Shown here in pieces: positions 10,382-20,814 of a stretch of DNA of 64,000 bases. The stretch lies in contig NZ_CP045484.1 in assembly GCF_009729055.1 (NCBI RefSeq), forward strand, positions 186,001 through 250,000, read 5' to 3'. Source of the stretch: Sulfurisphaera ohwakuensis (GTDB taxonomy: Archaea; Thermoproteota; Thermoprotei_A; Sulfolobales; Sulfolobaceae). Within the stretch, counting starts at the first letter, position 1; each line of letters begins with the position of its first letter. A program made the position numbers and the translations under genes. The notes below the pieces were generated by a model. It was not told where the DNA came from. It ran no database searches and worked only from the letters and a program-made list of their open reading frames with translations.

Positions 10382-11857
10382 ATGGTAGGGGAATTTGAAA
10401 TAAAAGATGAAGATTTAGCTGGTAGAATAGGAATCATAGAGACAAAAAGTGGAAAATTAGAAACGCCAGTATTCTTTCCAGTAATTAATCCTTTTAAGTC
10501 TGAAATCTCAATAAAAGATATAGAAAATTTAGGATTCAAGAATTTAATTACAAATGCATATTTAATAAAAAAGATAACTAATACTAAAATTCAAGATATT
10601 CATAACTTTTTACAATTTAATGGTATAATAATGACTGATTCTGGAGCATATCAGATTCTTCAATATGGAAACATAGAAGTTACAAATAGAGAGATAGTTG
10701 AGTATGAGAGGGATATAAATACAGATATAGCAGTCTATTTAGATCTTCCTACTGGTGATACAAATAGCAGAGATGAAGCTATCAACAGTGTAAAAATCAC
10801 GTTAGAGAGGGCAAAAGAAATAGAGGATATAGTCAAAAATGATTCAGAAAGGATTTGGGTACACCCCATTCAAGGTGGAAGATTTCTAGACCTTGTTGAA
10901 TATTCAGCGATAGAGGCTGATAAAAACGAGGCATTTAAAATGCTAGCATTAGGAAGTCCTACAGTAGTAATGGAAAAGTACGACTATTCCTTATTGATCG
11001 ATATGGTATTTATAGCAAAAAGTAATGTAAGTAGAGGCAAACCTTTTCATCTTTTTGGTGGCGGTCTTCCTCATATAATGCCTCTTGTTATAGCACTAGG
11101 TGTAGATTCTTTTGATTCTGCCTCATATATACTTTATGCTAGGGATAATAGGTATATAACGAGAAGTAGAGTATATAGACTAGAAGAGTTAGAATATTTT
11201 CCATGTTCATGTCCAATCTGCTTAAAATACACACCCAAAGAGCTGCTAGAGTTACCAAAAGAAGAAAGAACAAAACTTTTGGCTCTTCATAATCTTTATG
11301 TAATTAAGGAAGAACTTAATGCTATAAAACAAGCTATTAGAGAAGGAAGATTATTTGAGTATATTCAAGAAAAAGCATACTCTCACCCAGCAGTGTATTC
11401 TGCTTTTAAAAAATTATTAAAATATAAAGATTACTTAGAAAAATATGATCCAAGAGTAAAAGGAAATATTAGAGGAATTTTCTTGTTCGATCTTAAGTCT
11501 TTAAATAGACCAGAAATTGTTAGACATTATAATTTCTTAGATAGGATTAATAAGAATAACGATAAAGCTATTATAATCTGCGAAAAAAGAGAAAATATAT
11601 TAAAAAAAGTGAAAAATGATGAGAACGTAGATGTATATCTTTTCAATCCTTTTTATGGTTTAATACCGATAAATCTAGTAGAAGTTTATCCATATTTTCA
11701 AACTGAATATCCAGAGGAAATTGATGAAGATGTCTTACGTTATATTGAAAGTAAAATAATTGAATTTGTAAGATCTAAAGGATATACAAAAATTGATTTC
11801 ATAGGTTGTGAAAAATATTTATCACATATAAACTCTATTAGAGCCTTCTTTAGTTAA
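10382..11857 (+). CDS. tgtA: Archaeosine tRNA-guanine transglycosylase, catalytic part
   Basis: Exchanges guanine at position 15 of tRNA for preQ0, the first step to archaeosine. The 491-residue protein has the TIM-barrel motifs [26 protein letters not shown] and [13 protein letters not shown]. The zinc site is CSCPIC followed by a distal His. Euryarchaeal enzymes run to about 580-650 residues because they end in a PUA domain. Here that domain is absent, and a separate PUA protein is encoded at 12.5-13.0 kb on the opposite strand. The stop lies inside the convergent PAC2 gene by 36 bases. Confidence 0.93.
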   Translation: MVGEFEIKDEDLAGRIGIIETKSGKLETPVFFPVINPFKSEISIKDIENLGFKNLITNAYLIKKITNTKIQDIHNFLQFNGIIMTDSGAYQILQYGNIEVTNREIVEYERDINTDIAVYLDLPTGDTNSRDEAINSVKITLERAKEIEDIVKNDSERIWVHPIQGGRFLDLVEYSAIEADKNEAFKMLALGSPTVVMEKYDYSLLIDMVFIAKSNVSRGKPFHLFGGGLPHIMPLVIALGVDSFDSASYILYARDNRYITRSRVYRLEELEYFPCSCPICLKYTPKELLELPKEERTKLLALHNLYVIKEELNAIKQAIREGRLFEYIQEKAYSHPAVYSAFKKLLKYKDYLEKYDPRVKGNIRGIFLFDLKSLNRPEIVRHYNFLDRINKNNDKAIIICEKRENILKKVKNDENVDVYLFNPFYGLIPINLVEVYPYFQTEYPEEIDEDVLRYIESKIIEFVRSKGYTKIDFIGCEKYLSHINSIRAFFS

Positions 11858-12544
11858 TTCTTTTTGAACTAACTCTAATTGCCTTTGCAATTCCTCTTCA
11901 ATCTTTCTTGCATCTTCGTATAGTTCTGATACATCAACCTTTAATCCATATAATTTGTTAATTTCCTCTAATGCGATTGCTGCAGCTGCAGGGTCTATTC
12001 TTTCTCTGTCTGCATAAGGTAATAATACTGTAGCTGGAAGATCCTCAATTTCAGCATATATAGTAAATAAAGCTAAGGGTCCAATAATTAATAGTTGTTT
12101 TTCCATTAGTGGATAAGGGAGAGTAATTTTACTAGCAGAAGTTTTTAACCATCTTAAGTTGCTACTGTCATTTTTGTATCTTTTATCTAATCCTCCTATT
12201 AGTAATATATCTGAAACTTGTATATTTTTTAACCACTTCATTATTTTTGCTGAGAAGATGTTCATTTCTCTTTGTAGTGGTAATAGATGACTTAACAACA
12301 CTAAGATATTATTATTGTTATCATAAAATAATTCAAAAGGTGTTGCTAGTCCGTACTCATCAATAAATGTAACATCTCTTAAATATTTAGTTAAAACGAA
12401 GCCTACTCTTTTCATTCCTAACTTTAAAACTAAATATCTAGTAGCTATATAACCTACTTCACCTAATGTTCTAAAACCGGTAATAAACTTAGCACCTTTT
12501 AGTTCATCTTCACTAATTCCCTTTAGAATTATCTTGATAGACAT
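11822..12544 (-). CDS. PAC2-family protein (proteasome assembly chaperone-like)
   Basis: A 240-residue PAC2-domain protein. Typical features are the N-terminal [19 protein letters not shown], the central [11 protein letters not shown] and the later [20 protein letters not shown] followed by a helix. The end is a glutamate-rich coiled coil. Family members are related to eukaryotic proteasome assembly chaperone 2 and to archaeal PbaA/PbaB. Its place in an operon ending the PAN cluster agrees with a proteasome-related role, but that role is inferred. It overlaps the upstream PUA gene by about 32 bases. Confidence 0.82.
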   Translation of the reverse strand: MSIKIILKGISEDELKGAKFITGFRTLGEVGYIATRYLVLKLGMKRVGFVLTKYLRDVTFIDEYGLATPFELFYDNNNNILVLLSHLLPLQREMNIFSAKIMKWLKNIQVSDILLIGGLDKRYKNDSSNLRWLKTSASKITLPYPLMEKQLLIIGPLALFTIYAEIEDLPATVLLPYADRERIDPAAAAIALEEINKLYGLKVDVSELYEDARKIEEELQRQLELVQKELTKEGSNRVYM

Positions 12545-13043
12545 TTTTTATTCCTCTCTTTACAATTACAGCTAATCCCCTTTTATATTGTTTTACTTCC
12601 TCACCAGAGACTTTTGCTCTTCCTACAGCTAACAAGTTATCTTGTTCATCAACAACTAAGACTTCATCACCAGCTCTAATACTGGGATCAGAGTTTATGA
12701 CAAACTTACAAAAAGCATTTCTTCCTTCTCTAATAAAACCAGCCACTTCATTCTTAATAATAAACCTAAATGAAGGAGGGGAAGTACAATTTTTTATAAT
12801 TTGTCCACTTATTTCTGTAATAGAGAAAAGATTATCTTGTGCCCTTAATACTAGGAATAATTTTTTATCTTCTGTAAGAATATTTCTTATTCTGTTAGTA
12901 GTTAGTGATCTCTGTATAAAAAATGTAGAATCTTCTGGAAATAAGCAAGAAGCTACTTTTAAAGAGAACTGATACATTGCAATATAACGCAAATAATTTA
13001 TTTCATCTTTTTGTGCTTTTAAAGGTTTAGTTAAGTTAAACAT
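12513..13043 (-). CDS. PUA-domain RNA-binding protein, likely detached TGT C-terminal module
   Basis: A protein of about 176 residues. The last 75 form a PUA domain ([40 protein letters not shown]). The preceding region resembles the linker domain that sits between catalysis and PUA in euryarchaeal TGT. ATG 13043 begins [11 protein letters not shown]; an upstream GTG at 13061 is possible. It overlaps the end of PAN by eight bases and so is translated from the same message. With TgtA lacking a PUA, this protein could supply tRNA binding in trans. This is inference. Confidence 0.72.
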   Translation of the reverse strand: MFNLTKPLKAQKDEINYLRYIAMYQFSLKVASCLFPEDSTFFIQRSLTTNRIRNILTEDKKLFLVLRAQDNLFSITEISGQIIKNCTSPPSFRFIIKNEVAGFIREGRNAFCKFVINSDPSIRAGDEVLVVDEQDNLLAVGRAKVSGEEVKQYKRGLAVIVKRGIKNVYQDNSKGN

Positions 13044-14214
13044 ACTTTTCTGTTCTGTCACTATTTTTAGCTTTATTATTTTTAGCTTTAATTTTTTCTA
13101 TAGCTGTAATTAAATCAGTCATATTAACATACTTTCTTCCATTTCTAATTGCGATATACCCTGCTTCAGTACACACATTTTTAATCTCAGCACCGCTAAA
13201 TCCTTCAGTCATACTAGCTAGGATATCATATCTAATATCGCCATCTGTTTTCATTTTTTGCAAATAGATTCTAAATATTTCCTTTCTTCCCTCAAAATTC
13301 GGTAAAGGTACCTCAATTAATCTATCAAATCTTCCTGGTCTCAATAATGCTGGATCAAGAATGTCGAGTCTGTTTGTTGCGGCAATAATTTTAACATTAT
13401 CTAATGGTTTAAATCCATCTATCTCAGCTAATAATTGCATTAAAGTCCTTTGTATTTCTCTTTCTCCGCTAGTTCCCATATCCACTCTTTTAGCACCAAT
13501 TGCATCTATTTCATCTATAAATACTATCGATGGAGCCTTTCTTCTTGCTAATTCAAATACTTCTCTTACAATTCTAGCACCTTCTCCTACAAATTTTTGC
13601 GCAAATTCAGAGGCGACGACTTGAATAAATGTTGCATTACTTTCTGTTGCTACGGCTTTTGCTAGTAAAGTTTTACCAGTACCTGGAGGACCATAGAGTA
13701 ATACTCCTTTAGGCGGATCTATACCTATTTCTTTAAATAATTCTGGGTTTTTTAAAGGTAATTCTATAACTTCTCTTATTTCGTTTATTTGCTCATTTAA
13801 TCCTCCTATATCAGAATAATGAACATTAGGTTTTTCTATAACTTCAAACGACTTTACATACACATCTTCTCTTTCTGGTAATACTTCAACTATAGTAGAC
13901 CCTCTTTGAGTTAATGCTACTAGAGAGCCAGGTTTAAGCTTTTTAACATCAACATTAGAGGATACATTAACTATTAGGTTAGGTCCAGAAGAGCTCCTTA
14001 CTATTACTTTCCCGTCTGGTAATATGTCTAATACAATTGCTTCAATATATGGAGGAGCTAATAGTTTTTCAAGTTCACCTTTATACCAATTTAAATCTTG
14101 ACGTAGTTTTTCAAGTTCTTTAGTTAGAGATTCTATTTTCTCTTCAAGTAATCTTACTATTGGATCATCACTATTATAATGCTTGGCTCTGTAACTGTCT
14201 AATTCGTCAGACAA
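13036..14214 (-). CDS. pan: Proteasome-activating nucleotidase PAN
   Basis: AAA+ unfoldase that feeds the 20S proteasome. The 392-residue protein has an N-terminal coiled coil (residues 15-52) and an OB domain (55-115). The ATPase core has Walker A GPPGTGKT at 175-182, Walker B FIDEIDA near 233-239 and the second region of homology RPGRFDR. The C-terminus EKYV is a near match to the HbYX tail that opens the proteasome gate. The start is TTG at 14214, since MSDELDS follows and no ATG precedes the coiled coil. PUA and PAC2 genes follow in the same operon. Confidence 0.95.
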   Translation of the reverse strand: MSDELDSYRAKHYNSDDPIVRLLEEKIESLTKELEKLRQDLNWYKGELEKLLAPPYIEAIVLDILPDGKVIVRSSSGPNLIVNVSSNVDVKKLKPGSLVALTQRGSTIVEVLPEREDVYVKSFEVIEKPNVHYSDIGGLNEQINEIREVIELPLKNPELFKEIGIDPPKGVLLYGPPGTGKTLLAKAVATESNATFIQVVASEFAQKFVGEGARIVREVFELARRKAPSIVFIDEIDAIGAKRVDMGTSGEREIQRTLMQLLAEIDGFKPLDNVKIIAATNRLDILDPALLRPGRFDRLIEVPLPNFEGRKEIFRIYLQKMKTDGDIRYDILASMTEGFSGAEIKNVCTEAGYIAIRNGRKYVNMTDLITAIEKIKAKNNKAKNSDRTEKYV

Positions 14215-14284
14215 TTTACCCCAATAATATCTTTGTATAATTAAACCTAAAAACGTTTAAGAGTAGTAATAAAGAATATATAGT

Positions 14285-14782
14285 ATGCAAAGCTCAACAC
14301 AAAAATACTGTGAAATGTGTGGTACTCCTATAAAAGGAAAAGGTATTACAGTTGCTTATGAAGGGAGTATTATTACTGTATGTGTATCTTGCTATAATAA
14401 AATTAAAAAATCTGCAAAAATAGTTAATGATAAAGAAATAAAGAAAAACGAAGAAAAGAAAAAAATAAAAGCATCGACACCAAAATTATCTACTGAAGTG
14501 GAATTAGAAGTAGTAGATGACTATTACAAGGTAATTAAAGAGGCTAGAGAAAGACATGGTCTTTCCCAACAACAGCTAGCTCAGCAGTTAAAAGTTTCAG
14601 AAAATGTAATAAAGAGATTCGAAAGTGGTAAATTAAAACCAACAATACAACAAGCTAAACAATTAGAAAAAATCTTAGGAATCAAAATACTAGTACCAGT
14701 TGAGTCAGAAGAAGAAGGAGAGGAAAAAGATTTTGAGTTAACACTGGGTGATGTAGCAAACATCAGAGAGGGAAAGAAGTGA
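14285..14782 (+). CDS. mbf1: Multiprotein bridging factor 1 homologue
   Basis: Archaeal MBF1, 165 residues. An N-terminal zinc ribbon (C9, C12, C33, C36), a lysine-rich linker and a Cro-type helix-turn-helix near residues 82-135 ([19 protein letters not shown], then [13 protein letters not shown]) are visible. In Sulfolobus MBF1 associates with the 30S subunit and translation; in eukaryotes it bridges TBP and activators. It starts at an ATG just after a TATA-like element and overlaps hflX by four bases. Confidence 0.92.
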   Translation: MQSSTQKYCEMCGTPIKGKGITVAYEGSIITVCVSCYNKIKKSAKIVNDKEIKKNEEKKKIKASTPKLSTEVELEVVDDYYKVIKEARERHGLSQQQLAQQLKVSENVIKRFESGKLKPTIQQAKQLEKILGIKILVPVESEEEGEEKDFELTLGDVANIREGKK

Positions 14783-15831
14783 AAGCAATACTCTTTACGG
14801 CAGATGAGTACAAAGATGAAGCCTTATCATTAGCAGAAACAGCATTTTATGAAATAGCAAAAATCTACAAAATTCCAAAAAAACCTAATCCAAATTTTTA
14901 TATTCAAAAAGATAAAGTAGAGGAAATTAAAAAACTAAATGATATAGATGCTATTATAATTTTTGATTTATTAAAATCAAGACATTTTATAAATCTTAAC
15001 AAAGAACTTTTAGGAAAGAAAATATTAGATAAAGTTATTCTTCTTCTAGAAATATTTGCGCTTCATGCAGGATCTAAAGAGGCAAAATTACAAATAGAAT
15101 TAGCTAAATTAAAGTACGAATTACCTATCCTTAAAGACATGTATAAAAAGGCTAAAATTACTGAACAGCAAGGTCCTTTAGGTGCAGGTGTATACGGTGT
15201 AGAATCTACAATTAGACTTTATCAGAGAAGAATAGTAAAAATAAGAAAAGAATTAGAAGAAATAAAGAAAGCCAAAGAAGATCAAATAAGGAGAGTCAAT
15301 TTCAATAGTGTAGCAATCGTAGGTTATACTAATGCTGGTAAAACTACTATTTTTAATTACTTAACTGGTTTAAATCAAAAAGTAGACTCTTCAATGTTTA
15401 CAACTACATCCCCTAAAAGATACGCAATACCAATAGATGGAAAGAAAATAATGCTTGTGGATACTGTGGGTTTTATTAGAGGTATTCCACCACAAATAAT
15501 TGAAGCTTTCTTCGTTACTTTATCAGAGGCAAAATATGCTAATGCCCTATTACTTGTCCTGGATTCTTCTTTATCAAGTACTTTACTGGTTGAAATGTTG
15601 CAAAGTTCTCTTGAGATATTACGTGAACTAGGAATATCTGGGAAGCCTATGATCATAGCATTAAATAAAATTGATAAAAATAATGAAGAGAAAGAAGTAG
15701 AAGATAAAGTAAATTTAGTAAAAGAATTGGCAAACTCACTCTACACTCCAATAATAGATGTAATTCCAGTGTCAGCGTTAAAAGGAATAAATATGAATAT
15801 ATTAAGGGATAAAATATTAGCATTAATTTAA
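14779..15831 (+). CDS. hflX: HflX-family ribosome-associated GTPase
   Basis: A 350-residue translational GTPase. The N-terminal HflX domain (about 1-170) ends in a coiled coil with [19 protein letters not shown]. The G domain has G1 GYTNAGKTT near 182-190, G3 DTVGFIRG, G4 NKID and G5 SALKG. It starts with GTG overlapping the mbf1 stop codon. The family binds the 50S subunit and rescues stalled ribosomes under heat stress in bacteria. The S. solfataricus homologue has a solved structure. The next gene, trm56, begins about five bases on. Confidence 0.93.
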   Translation: MKAILFTADEYKDEALSLAETAFYEIAKIYKIPKKPNPNFYIQKDKVEEIKKLNDIDAIIIFDLLKSRHFINLNKELLGKKILDKVILLLEIFALHAGSKEAKLQIELAKLKYELPILKDMYKKAKITEQQGPLGAGVYGVESTIRLYQRRIVKIRKELEEIKKAKEDQIRRVNFNSVAIVGYTNAGKTTIFNYLTGLNQKVDSSMFTTTSPKRYAIPIDGKKIMLVDTVGFIRGIPPQIIEAFFVTLSEAKYANALLLVLDSSLSSTLLVEMLQSSLEILRELGISGKPMIIALNKIDKNNEEKEVEDKVNLVKELANSLYTPIIDVIPVSALKGINMNILRDKILALI

Positions 15832-15836
15832 AAGAT

Positions 15837-16361
15837 ATTTATGTTTTAAGATTACATCATAGGCTGGAAAGGGACAAAAGAGTTACGACGCATGTAGCTC
15901 TTGTAGCTAGAGCATTTGGGGCCAAAGGAATATTTATTCATGGAGAGGATATGAATCTGTTAAAGACAATAGAGAAAGTAAAAGCTAATTGGGGCGGAAA
16001 ATATTTTTCAATAGAGTTTGTTAAAAATCCCAAAAAAGTAGTTAGAGAATGGAGAAGCTCTGGAGGCATTGTGGTTCATTTAACAATGTACGGTATTCCC
16101 ATAGATAATATAATAGAAAAGATAATAGAAAAAAATACGAAAATTCTAGTTATTGTAGGATCAGAAAAAGTAGAAGGCTGGTATTATTATAATTCAGATT
16201 ATAACATTGCTATAGGTAACCAGCCTCATTCTGAAGTAGCCGCATTAGCTATTTTTCTGGATAGAATATATAAGGGTGGAGAACTAAATATACAATTTAG
16301 TGATGCAAAATTATCTATTATACCCCAAGAAAGGGGGAAGAAGGTGAGGAAAAATGAGTAG
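15837..16361 (+). CDS. trm56: tRNA (cytidine-56-2'-O)-methyltransferase Trm56
   Basis: SPOUT methyltransferase that methylates C56 of the T loop without guide RNA. The conserved N-terminus reads [20 protein letters not shown], encoded at 15840-15899. Downstream ATG 15951 would remove this and part of the fold. The frame is open back to a stop at 15810, yet it contains no ATG, GTG or TTG before 15951. I therefore place the start at ATT 15837, five bases after the hflX stop. That gives 174 residues, close to the family length. A sequencing error or frameshift is the alternative. The C-terminal half has [19 protein letters not shown] and the knot segment [13 protein letters not shown]. Confidence 0.88.
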   Translation: MYVLRLHHRLERDKRVTTHVALVARAFGAKGIFIHGEDMNLLKTIEKVKANWGGKYFSIEFVKNPKKVVREWRSSGGIVVHLTMYGIPIDNIIEKIIEKNTKILVIVGSEKVEGWYYYNSDYNIAIGNQPHSEVAALAIFLDRIYKGGELNIQFSDAKLSIIPQERGKKVRKNE

Positions 16362-16890
16362 TAGGGCAGAAGAATTGATACTTAGCCTGGCAAAGGATCT
16401 AGTTGGTGAAGATGCAACAGAATTATTAAAGTTTCTCTTAAGAAAGAGAATTGAAATGACAGATGATGATATAGCGAAAGAGCTTAATGTAAAAGTAAAC
16501 GAAATTAGGAAAAAGTTATATTTACTTTCTGAGCAAGGTTTTATAACCTATCGTAAAACAAGAGATAAAGAAACGGGTTTATTTATATATTACTGGAAAG
16601 TAAACCTAGATCAGATAAATGAATTATTACTTAACAGAAAAAGATTAGTACTAGAAAAATTAAAAGCGAGATATGAGCAAGAGAAAGATTCTTTATATTA
16701 TTATTGTCCTCAAGATAATATTCAATATAATTTTGATGAAGCATTAGAGAATGAATTTAAATGTCCAAAATGTGGATCACCACTAGAATATTACGACTCA
16801 GAGAAAACTAAAAAATTCTTAGAGTATAAGATAAAGCAAATTGAAAACGAAATAGAAAGAGAGACACGGCATGGCTCCAATAGTCGTTGA
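16354..16890 (+). CDS. tfe: Transcription factor E alpha
   Basis: TFE alpha, the archaeal TFIIE-alpha homologue that helps TBP and TFB open the promoter. Residues 1-100 form an extended winged helix ([40 protein letters not shown]). Then comes a coiled helix and a zinc ribbon with YYCPQDN and [15 protein letters not shown], followed by a C-terminal helix. At 178 residues it is of normal length. It overlaps trm56 by eight bases and the methyltransferase by 20, so four or more genes are likely co-transcribed. Confidence 0.95.
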   Translation: MSSRAEELILSLAKDLVGEDATELLKFLLRKRIEMTDDDIAKELNVKVNEIRKKLYLLSEQGFITYRKTRDKETGLFIYYWKVNLDQINELLLNRKRLVLEKLKARYEQEKDSLYYYCPQDNIQYNFDEALENEFKCPKCGSPLEYYDSEKTKKFLEYKIKQIENEIERETRHGSNSR

Positions 16891-17839
16891 TCTTTTTTCT
16901 GGAGCTGGAGGATTTTCTCTAGGATTCAAAAAATTAGGCTTTGATATTAGATTTGCAATAGATATTAATCATGCAGCCGCAAGAACTTATGCGACAAATT
17001 TTCCAAATACAATAGTTATAGAAGATGATATACGAAATATTACAGGAAGAGATATAGAATATTTAATAGGTAGAAAAGTCGATATCGTAATAGGAAGTCC
17101 TCCTTGCGAACCATATACTGGAGCAAATCCATTAAGAATGAAAGAACCTTTAGATAGACTTTACCTAGATGAAGATGGACAATTAACACTTGAATATATA
17201 AGAATTGTAGGCGAACTTAGACCAAAGATATTTGTTATGGAAAATGTACCATCCATTATTGGTACGGAATCTCTTAAATCTGCTATAGAATATGAATTTT
17301 ATAAAATAGGTTATAAGATATTCTTTAATTTTTTAAATGCAGAAGATTATGGTAACCCGTCAAAAAGAACTAGAGTATTTATTTCCAACATAGAAATAAA
17401 TCCACCAAAATCTAAGGAAAAAAAGACAGTTTGGGATGCAATAAAGGATTTAGAAGGAAGAACAGACATACCAAACAATGAAGTTCAAGAGTTAAACGAG
17501 AATAAAATAAAGGAAATATCAAACTTGGATTACGGGGATTATCTGACCATGTTTAGAGGCAGTAATGGTAGGAATATACCCTTATATGTTAGACTTAATC
17601 CTTATGATATAGCTCCCACAGTTTTAGGAAATTCGAGATTCATTCATCCTTTCGAAAACCGATTCTTAACAGTCAGAGAACAAGCTAGATTAATGAGTTA
17701 TCCAGACGATCATATTTTTCTAGGTAGTAGAGATGAGCAATATAATCAAGTAGGAGAAGCAGTTCCAGTAGTCTTATCTACCGCTATTGCGCGAGAAATA
17801 ATGGGAAAAGTATATGGAATTGTTTATAGTGCTACATAA
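16871..17839 (+). CDS. Cytosine-C5 methyltransferase, orphan
   Basis: A 322-residue AdoMet-dependent cytosine-C5 methyltransferase. Motif I is [13 protein letters not shown] (7-19) and motif IV is [10 protein letters not shown] with the catalytic Cys79. Motif VI is MENVP (123-127), motif VIII KRTRVF (165-170) and motif [10 protein letters not shown] (294-302). The target-recognition stretch between VIII and IX is only about 60-70 residues, shorter than in restriction-system enzymes, and no endonuclease gene is adjacent. It overlaps tfe and the SPOUT gene in an RNA and transcription operon. It may therefore act as a chromosomal housekeeping or RNA methylase; the substrate is unknown. Confidence 0.88.
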   Translation: MAPIVVDLFSGAGGFSLGFKKLGFDIRFAIDINHAAARTYATNFPNTIVIEDDIRNITGRDIEYLIGRKVDIVIGSPPCEPYTGANPLRMKEPLDRLYLDEDGQLTLEYIRIVGELRPKIFVMENVPSIIGTESLKSAIEYEFYKIGYKIFFNFLNAEDYGNPSKRTRVFISNIEINPPKSKEKKTVWDAIKDLEGRTDIPNNEVQELNENKIKEISNLDYGDYLTMFRGSNGRNIPLYVRLNPYDIAPTVLGNSRFIHPFENRFLTVREQARLMSYPDDHIFLGSRDEQYNQVGEAVPVVLSTAIAREIMGKVYGIVYSAT

Positions 17840-18275
17840 CATAAGTAGTACTCAAAGAATTATTGATTTTGCAAAATTAATTTTTAATTTAAATATAAAT
17901 CACTTTATAGTAACAAAAGTAGGTGGAGTAGCAGCACAAGCTGGTGTACCAGAAGTAAGCAAGTTAGCTTATAAAAATAATAAATCATTTATAATACTAC
18001 CAGATCTGAAAGATGCAATAGAAATTTTCAGGCCAGAAGTAGTTTATCTTTTTACACAGTCAGCAGAAAAAACATTTACAAAAGATTTACTTAAAGATAA
18101 AAGTAGAGTGATGCTTGTCTTTCCGGGAAATGAAAGCGGATTCAATAAATTAGAATTAAATTTAGGTGAACCAGTTAAAATAGAAGGGTTAAGTAACGAA
18201 ATATCTCCGGTTGCTCTTGTAGGCATAGTGGCATACTGTTTAATTAATGAAGGGAAAATTTTGAATAAACAATAA
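17814..18275 (+). CDS. SPOUT-superfamily protein (COG4080-like)
   Basis: A 153-residue archaeal protein resembling COG4080, a SPOUT-fold family earlier labelled RecB-family nuclease. Visible are [17 protein letters not shown], the highly conserved [29 protein letters not shown] and a late knot-like [14 protein letters not shown] helix, the position where SPOUT enzymes bind AdoMet. It overlaps the end of the C5-methyltransferase by 26 bases. An RNA methyltransferase role is plausible but unproven. Confidence 0.7.
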   Translation: MELFIVLHNISSTQRIIDFAKLIFNLNINHFIVTKVGGVAAQAGVPEVSKLAYKNNKSFIILPDLKDAIEIFRPEVVYLFTQSAEKTFTKDLLKDKSRVMLVFPGNESGFNKLELNLGEPVKIEGLSNEISPVALVGIVAYCLINEGKILNKQ

Positions 18276-18319
18276 TTGAAGAAACTTTTATAAGTCAAAA
18301 TATATAATAAGTTGTACAA

Positions 18320-18394
18320 GGGCCCGTCGTCTAGCCTGGTTAGGACGCCGCCCTTACAAGGCGGAGGTCCTGGGTTCAAGTCCCAGCGGGCCCA
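18320..18394 (+). tRNA. tRNA-Val(TAC)
   Basis: Full cloverleaf without intron: acceptor GGGCCCG pairs with CGGGCCC and discriminator A. The anticodon stem CCGCC/GGCGG encloses loop CTTACAA with anticodon TAC, and the T arm is CTGGG-TTCAAGT-CCCAG. CCA is not encoded. A TATA-like TATATAATA lies just upstream. It shares nearly all stems with tRNA-Val(GAC) at 23.0 kb. Confidence 0.95.
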
Positions 18395-18725
18395 TATTTT
18401 ATGTTCTTCTTATTGCTAGGGTTATAAGTTAATGGAACAGCAAAGATTAAATGTGCAACGATATTGAGTTAAGATATAATGAATACAAAATATGCCAAAA
18501 GTAAACGTGGGCAAACCAAGATCTGGGCGATTCAGGGATCCTTTGCGAATTGTAATAATTCTATGAAGAAATAATTGATTATATGCCATTATCTCCATTA
18601 AGTCGATGGTATAAACTCCTTGGTATCTCCAATTGTTAGTTTACAATCAATTTTTTGATTTCAAAATATTAAAATAAAATGAAATCGCAAAGATGCCGTG
18701 AAAGACCCAAACTGATAGCTATGCT
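18395..18725. other. Non-coding stretch after tRNA-Val(TAC)
   Basis: About 330 bases without a credible gene. Short in-frame stretches such as YAKSKRGQTKIWAIQG (near 18490-18540) could be the remains of a decayed mobile-element gene, but I cannot assign them. No tRNA-like repeat, promoter with a start codon or inverted repeat is convincing here. Confidence 0.4.
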
Positions 18726-18853
18726 CATAATGTTTTCACTAGGCATAAATTTATTAATTAATGAAAATCTCTATAAAGAGAAGATGCTAAGAAAAGGTTT
18801 TATACATTCTCATGTGAATATAGAAATATAAATACCATAATGACGGCACTATG
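18726..18853 (-). mobile_element. MITE-like element, copy 1
   Basis: A 128-base non-coding element that is the reverse complement of the copy at 30097-30225 with about 80 percent matching bases by eye. Its right end is the inverted terminal repeat (18832-18853, ending GACGGCACTATG) and its left end is a decayed version (18726 on, CATAATGTTTTCACTAGG). It has no coding capacity. No intact target duplication is visible, so it is the older or more eroded copy. It abuts the stop codon of the downstream transporter gene (TAG at 18855-18857 on the minus strand). Confidence 0.8.
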
Positions 18854-18854
18854 A

Positions 18855-19997
18855 CTATACTATTCCTTTCCCTTTCGTTTCTTCTATGAAATATACGCCT
18901 ATACATGTAATGGTTATGTAGCTTAACATTATGAATATAAAGAGGTTAGGATAGTCTGAAATTAAGAGAGGGGCTAAGGCACCTCCTAGTATACTTGCTA
19001 GTTGATATGAGAAATTAGCTGCAGTAAACCTATATTTTTTATTAAATATTTCGGTAAAAATTGAGGATTGAGGAGCATATAATGCAGAATCAGAGATAGA
19101 CATAACTATTTCTCCATAATAAATGATTTTTAATGATAAAAGATAACTTCCAACCCCCATTATAATGAGACCTATAATAACTACTAATCTTCTTCCAATA
19201 ATATCTGATAAAAAACCAAAAAGTGGCATTGTGAATAGTTGAAATATAATTGCTTCTAAAACTATTATAGGAAGCTCTTTCAAATTAGAATATAGAGAAA
19301 AAATATAAGCCGAAAAAACGTAAAAAGCTGCACTTTCACTTACTTTTATACTAATAGATTTTAGTATATTTTTCCAATCATTCAATATTGCATCAAATAA
19401 TGGAATTTTACTACTGAACATTTTTTCCTTGTTTACACCTTTAATTAACGGTAATGCTATTAGAGTTAAAACAGTTATAATTAGAAAAGATTCTCTCCAA
19501 GGAATTGAATATAAGAAAATTAGAAGAAGCGTAGAAGAGGAAAGTATTATGGCTATAGGTACAGATAATTGAATTATACTCGCAATAGTTCCTCTAAGTC
19601 TATGAGTTGAATAGGTTTCTATTATTACAGTACTAGCACCTCCCCATTCACCTCCTAGACTTAAACCCTGTAAAATCCTAGAAATAAAAACAATAAATAT
19701 ACTTGGTATTAAAACAATTAATGAAGATATGATTAACGTAATTCCAGTTAGCAATAATGCTGTTCTTCTACTAATTTTATCCCCTATGTATCCAAATAAA
19801 ATACTGCCTAAGGCCCTACTTATAAAACCCATTATAAATATCGACAATCCTATAAATTCATTAAATATTATAAAAGAAAACTGAGAAAATAAGAAAAATG
19901 CGTACCATTGTGATATTGTTAATAATAAACTACCTATGATTACTCTTTTCATATAACTAAATCTTAATGTGTATCTCTCACTAATATTTATTTGCAA
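18855..19997 (-). CDS. MFS transporter, metabolite:proton symporter type
   Basis: A roughly 380-residue major facilitator protein with about twelve hydrophobic helices. The loop 2-3 signature GYIGDKISRRTALLLTG is present, as is GLSLGGEWGGASTVIIETY in helix 4-5, typical of the metabolite:H+ symporter subfamily. The loop 8-9 motif GFLSDIIGRRLVV is also seen. The start could be TTG 19997 or ATG 19952, which gives MKRVIIGSLLLTISQ directly before the first helix. The substrate cannot be read. The MITE-like copy lies immediately after its stop codon. Confidence 0.86.
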   Translation of the reverse strand: MQINISERYTLRFSYMKRVIIGSLLLTISQWYAFFLFSQFSFIIFNEFIGLSIFIMGFISRALGSILFGYIGDKISRRTALLLTGITLIISSLIVLIPSIFIVFISRILQGLSLGGEWGGASTVIIETYSTHRLRGTIASIIQLSVPIAIILSSSTLLLIFLYSIPWRESFLIITVLTLIALPLIKGVNKEKMFSSKIPLFDAILNDWKNILKSISIKVSESAAFYVFSAYIFSLYSNLKELPIIVLEAIIFQLFTMPLFGFLSDIIGRRLVVIIGLIIMGVGSYLLSLKIIYYGEIVMSISDSALYAPQSSIFTEIFNKKYRFTAANFSYQLASILGGALAPLLISDYPNLFIFIMLSYITITCIGVYFIEETKGKGIV

Positions 19998-20101
19998 TCT
20001 ATAAAAATTATCAATCTTAGCAGCATAGATCTAAATATATTATAAAGTAATATATATAATAAATAGAAAAGATATTTAAAAAAATAAAATATAAGTTACA
20101 T

Positions 20102-20779
20102 ATGGTATTTAATCATATTAAAGGAAATGTAAATATTCCAGGAGAAATACCTTGGGATATAGTATTAATATATTTTGTAGTAGCACCAACGCTATTGTAT
20201 TTGATTGCAAAAAAAGAAAATATAATCAAAAAATTTACTACTCTAGATTATGTATATATTGGGATAGGTGCAGCTATTGCTACAGTATGGGAGTTTTTTA
20301 TAGGAAGTTTTTTAGATAGAGTAATAGCAATAAGTTATATCGATTTAGCGTTTTGGGGGAGAATGCTTATATTAATTATAGTAGTTGCAATTATAAGAAA
20401 GTTTGGAGCTGGAATGTTATCACTAGTAGTATTTGACGTTTTGGCAGATGCTGCACATTATGGCTGGTCTGGTCAACCACTATTCTTTATTTATGAAGGT
20501 TTAACGTATGGTTTGTTCATCGACTTGATTATTGTAATAACTAAGGGAAGACCTTTTGAAGGTAAGTATGCTGCACTTCAAGGTGCTTTAGTAGGCTTCT
20601 TGTGGAGTCTGCCAGATCCTCTACTGTGGGAAGGATTTTTAAGACCCTTTATGTATGGTGGTATAGTAAACTGGGATAAAATAGGTTTCGATATTCTGAT
20701 GTCTTTTCCGTTTACGATCATAGTTGGTGCGATAGCGGCACTTACATCAGTAAGAGTTGCTAGAGCAATAGGAGCATAA
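20102..20779 (+). CDS. Multi-spanning membrane protein, ECF S-component-like
   Basis: A 225-residue protein with about six hydrophobic segments and few charged loops. The pattern of conserved Gly, Trp and acidic residues inside helices (AIATVWEFFIGSF, SLVVFDVLADAAHYGW, YGLFIDLIIV) recalls substrate-binding S components of energy-coupling factor vitamin transporters such as YkoE. No EcfA or EcfT gene is nearby. A TATA-like AAAATATAAG lies about 15-20 bases upstream of the ATG. I cannot assign a substrate, and the family call is tentative. Confidence 0.5.
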   Translation: MVFNHIKGNVNIPGEIPWDIVLIYFVVAPTLLYLIAKKENIIKKFTTLDYVYIGIGAAIATVWEFFIGSFLDRVIAISYIDLAFWGRMLILIIVVAIIRKFGAGMLSLVVFDVLADAAHYGWSGQPLFFIYEGLTYGLFIDLIIVITKGRPFEGKYAALQGALVGFLWSLPDPLLWEGFLRPFMYGGIVNWDKIGFDILMSFPFTIIVGAIAALTSVRVARAIGA

Positions 20780-20814
20780 GTTAAACTTTTTTTATTATTT
20801 TCTTTTTACACCCT

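Noticed and set aside
18044..18379. Minus-strand frame ending in MNPGPPPCKGGVLTRLDDG, looking like an integrase N-terminus
   Set aside because: The phrase arises simply from reading tRNA-Val(TAC) antisense. No integrase-like sequence continues upstream, unlike the case at 22.8 kb.
18690..18720. Box C/D guide RNA
   Set aside because: A CTGA-type D box occurs near a GATGCCGTGA word, but there is no proper C box (RTGATGA) at the right spacing.
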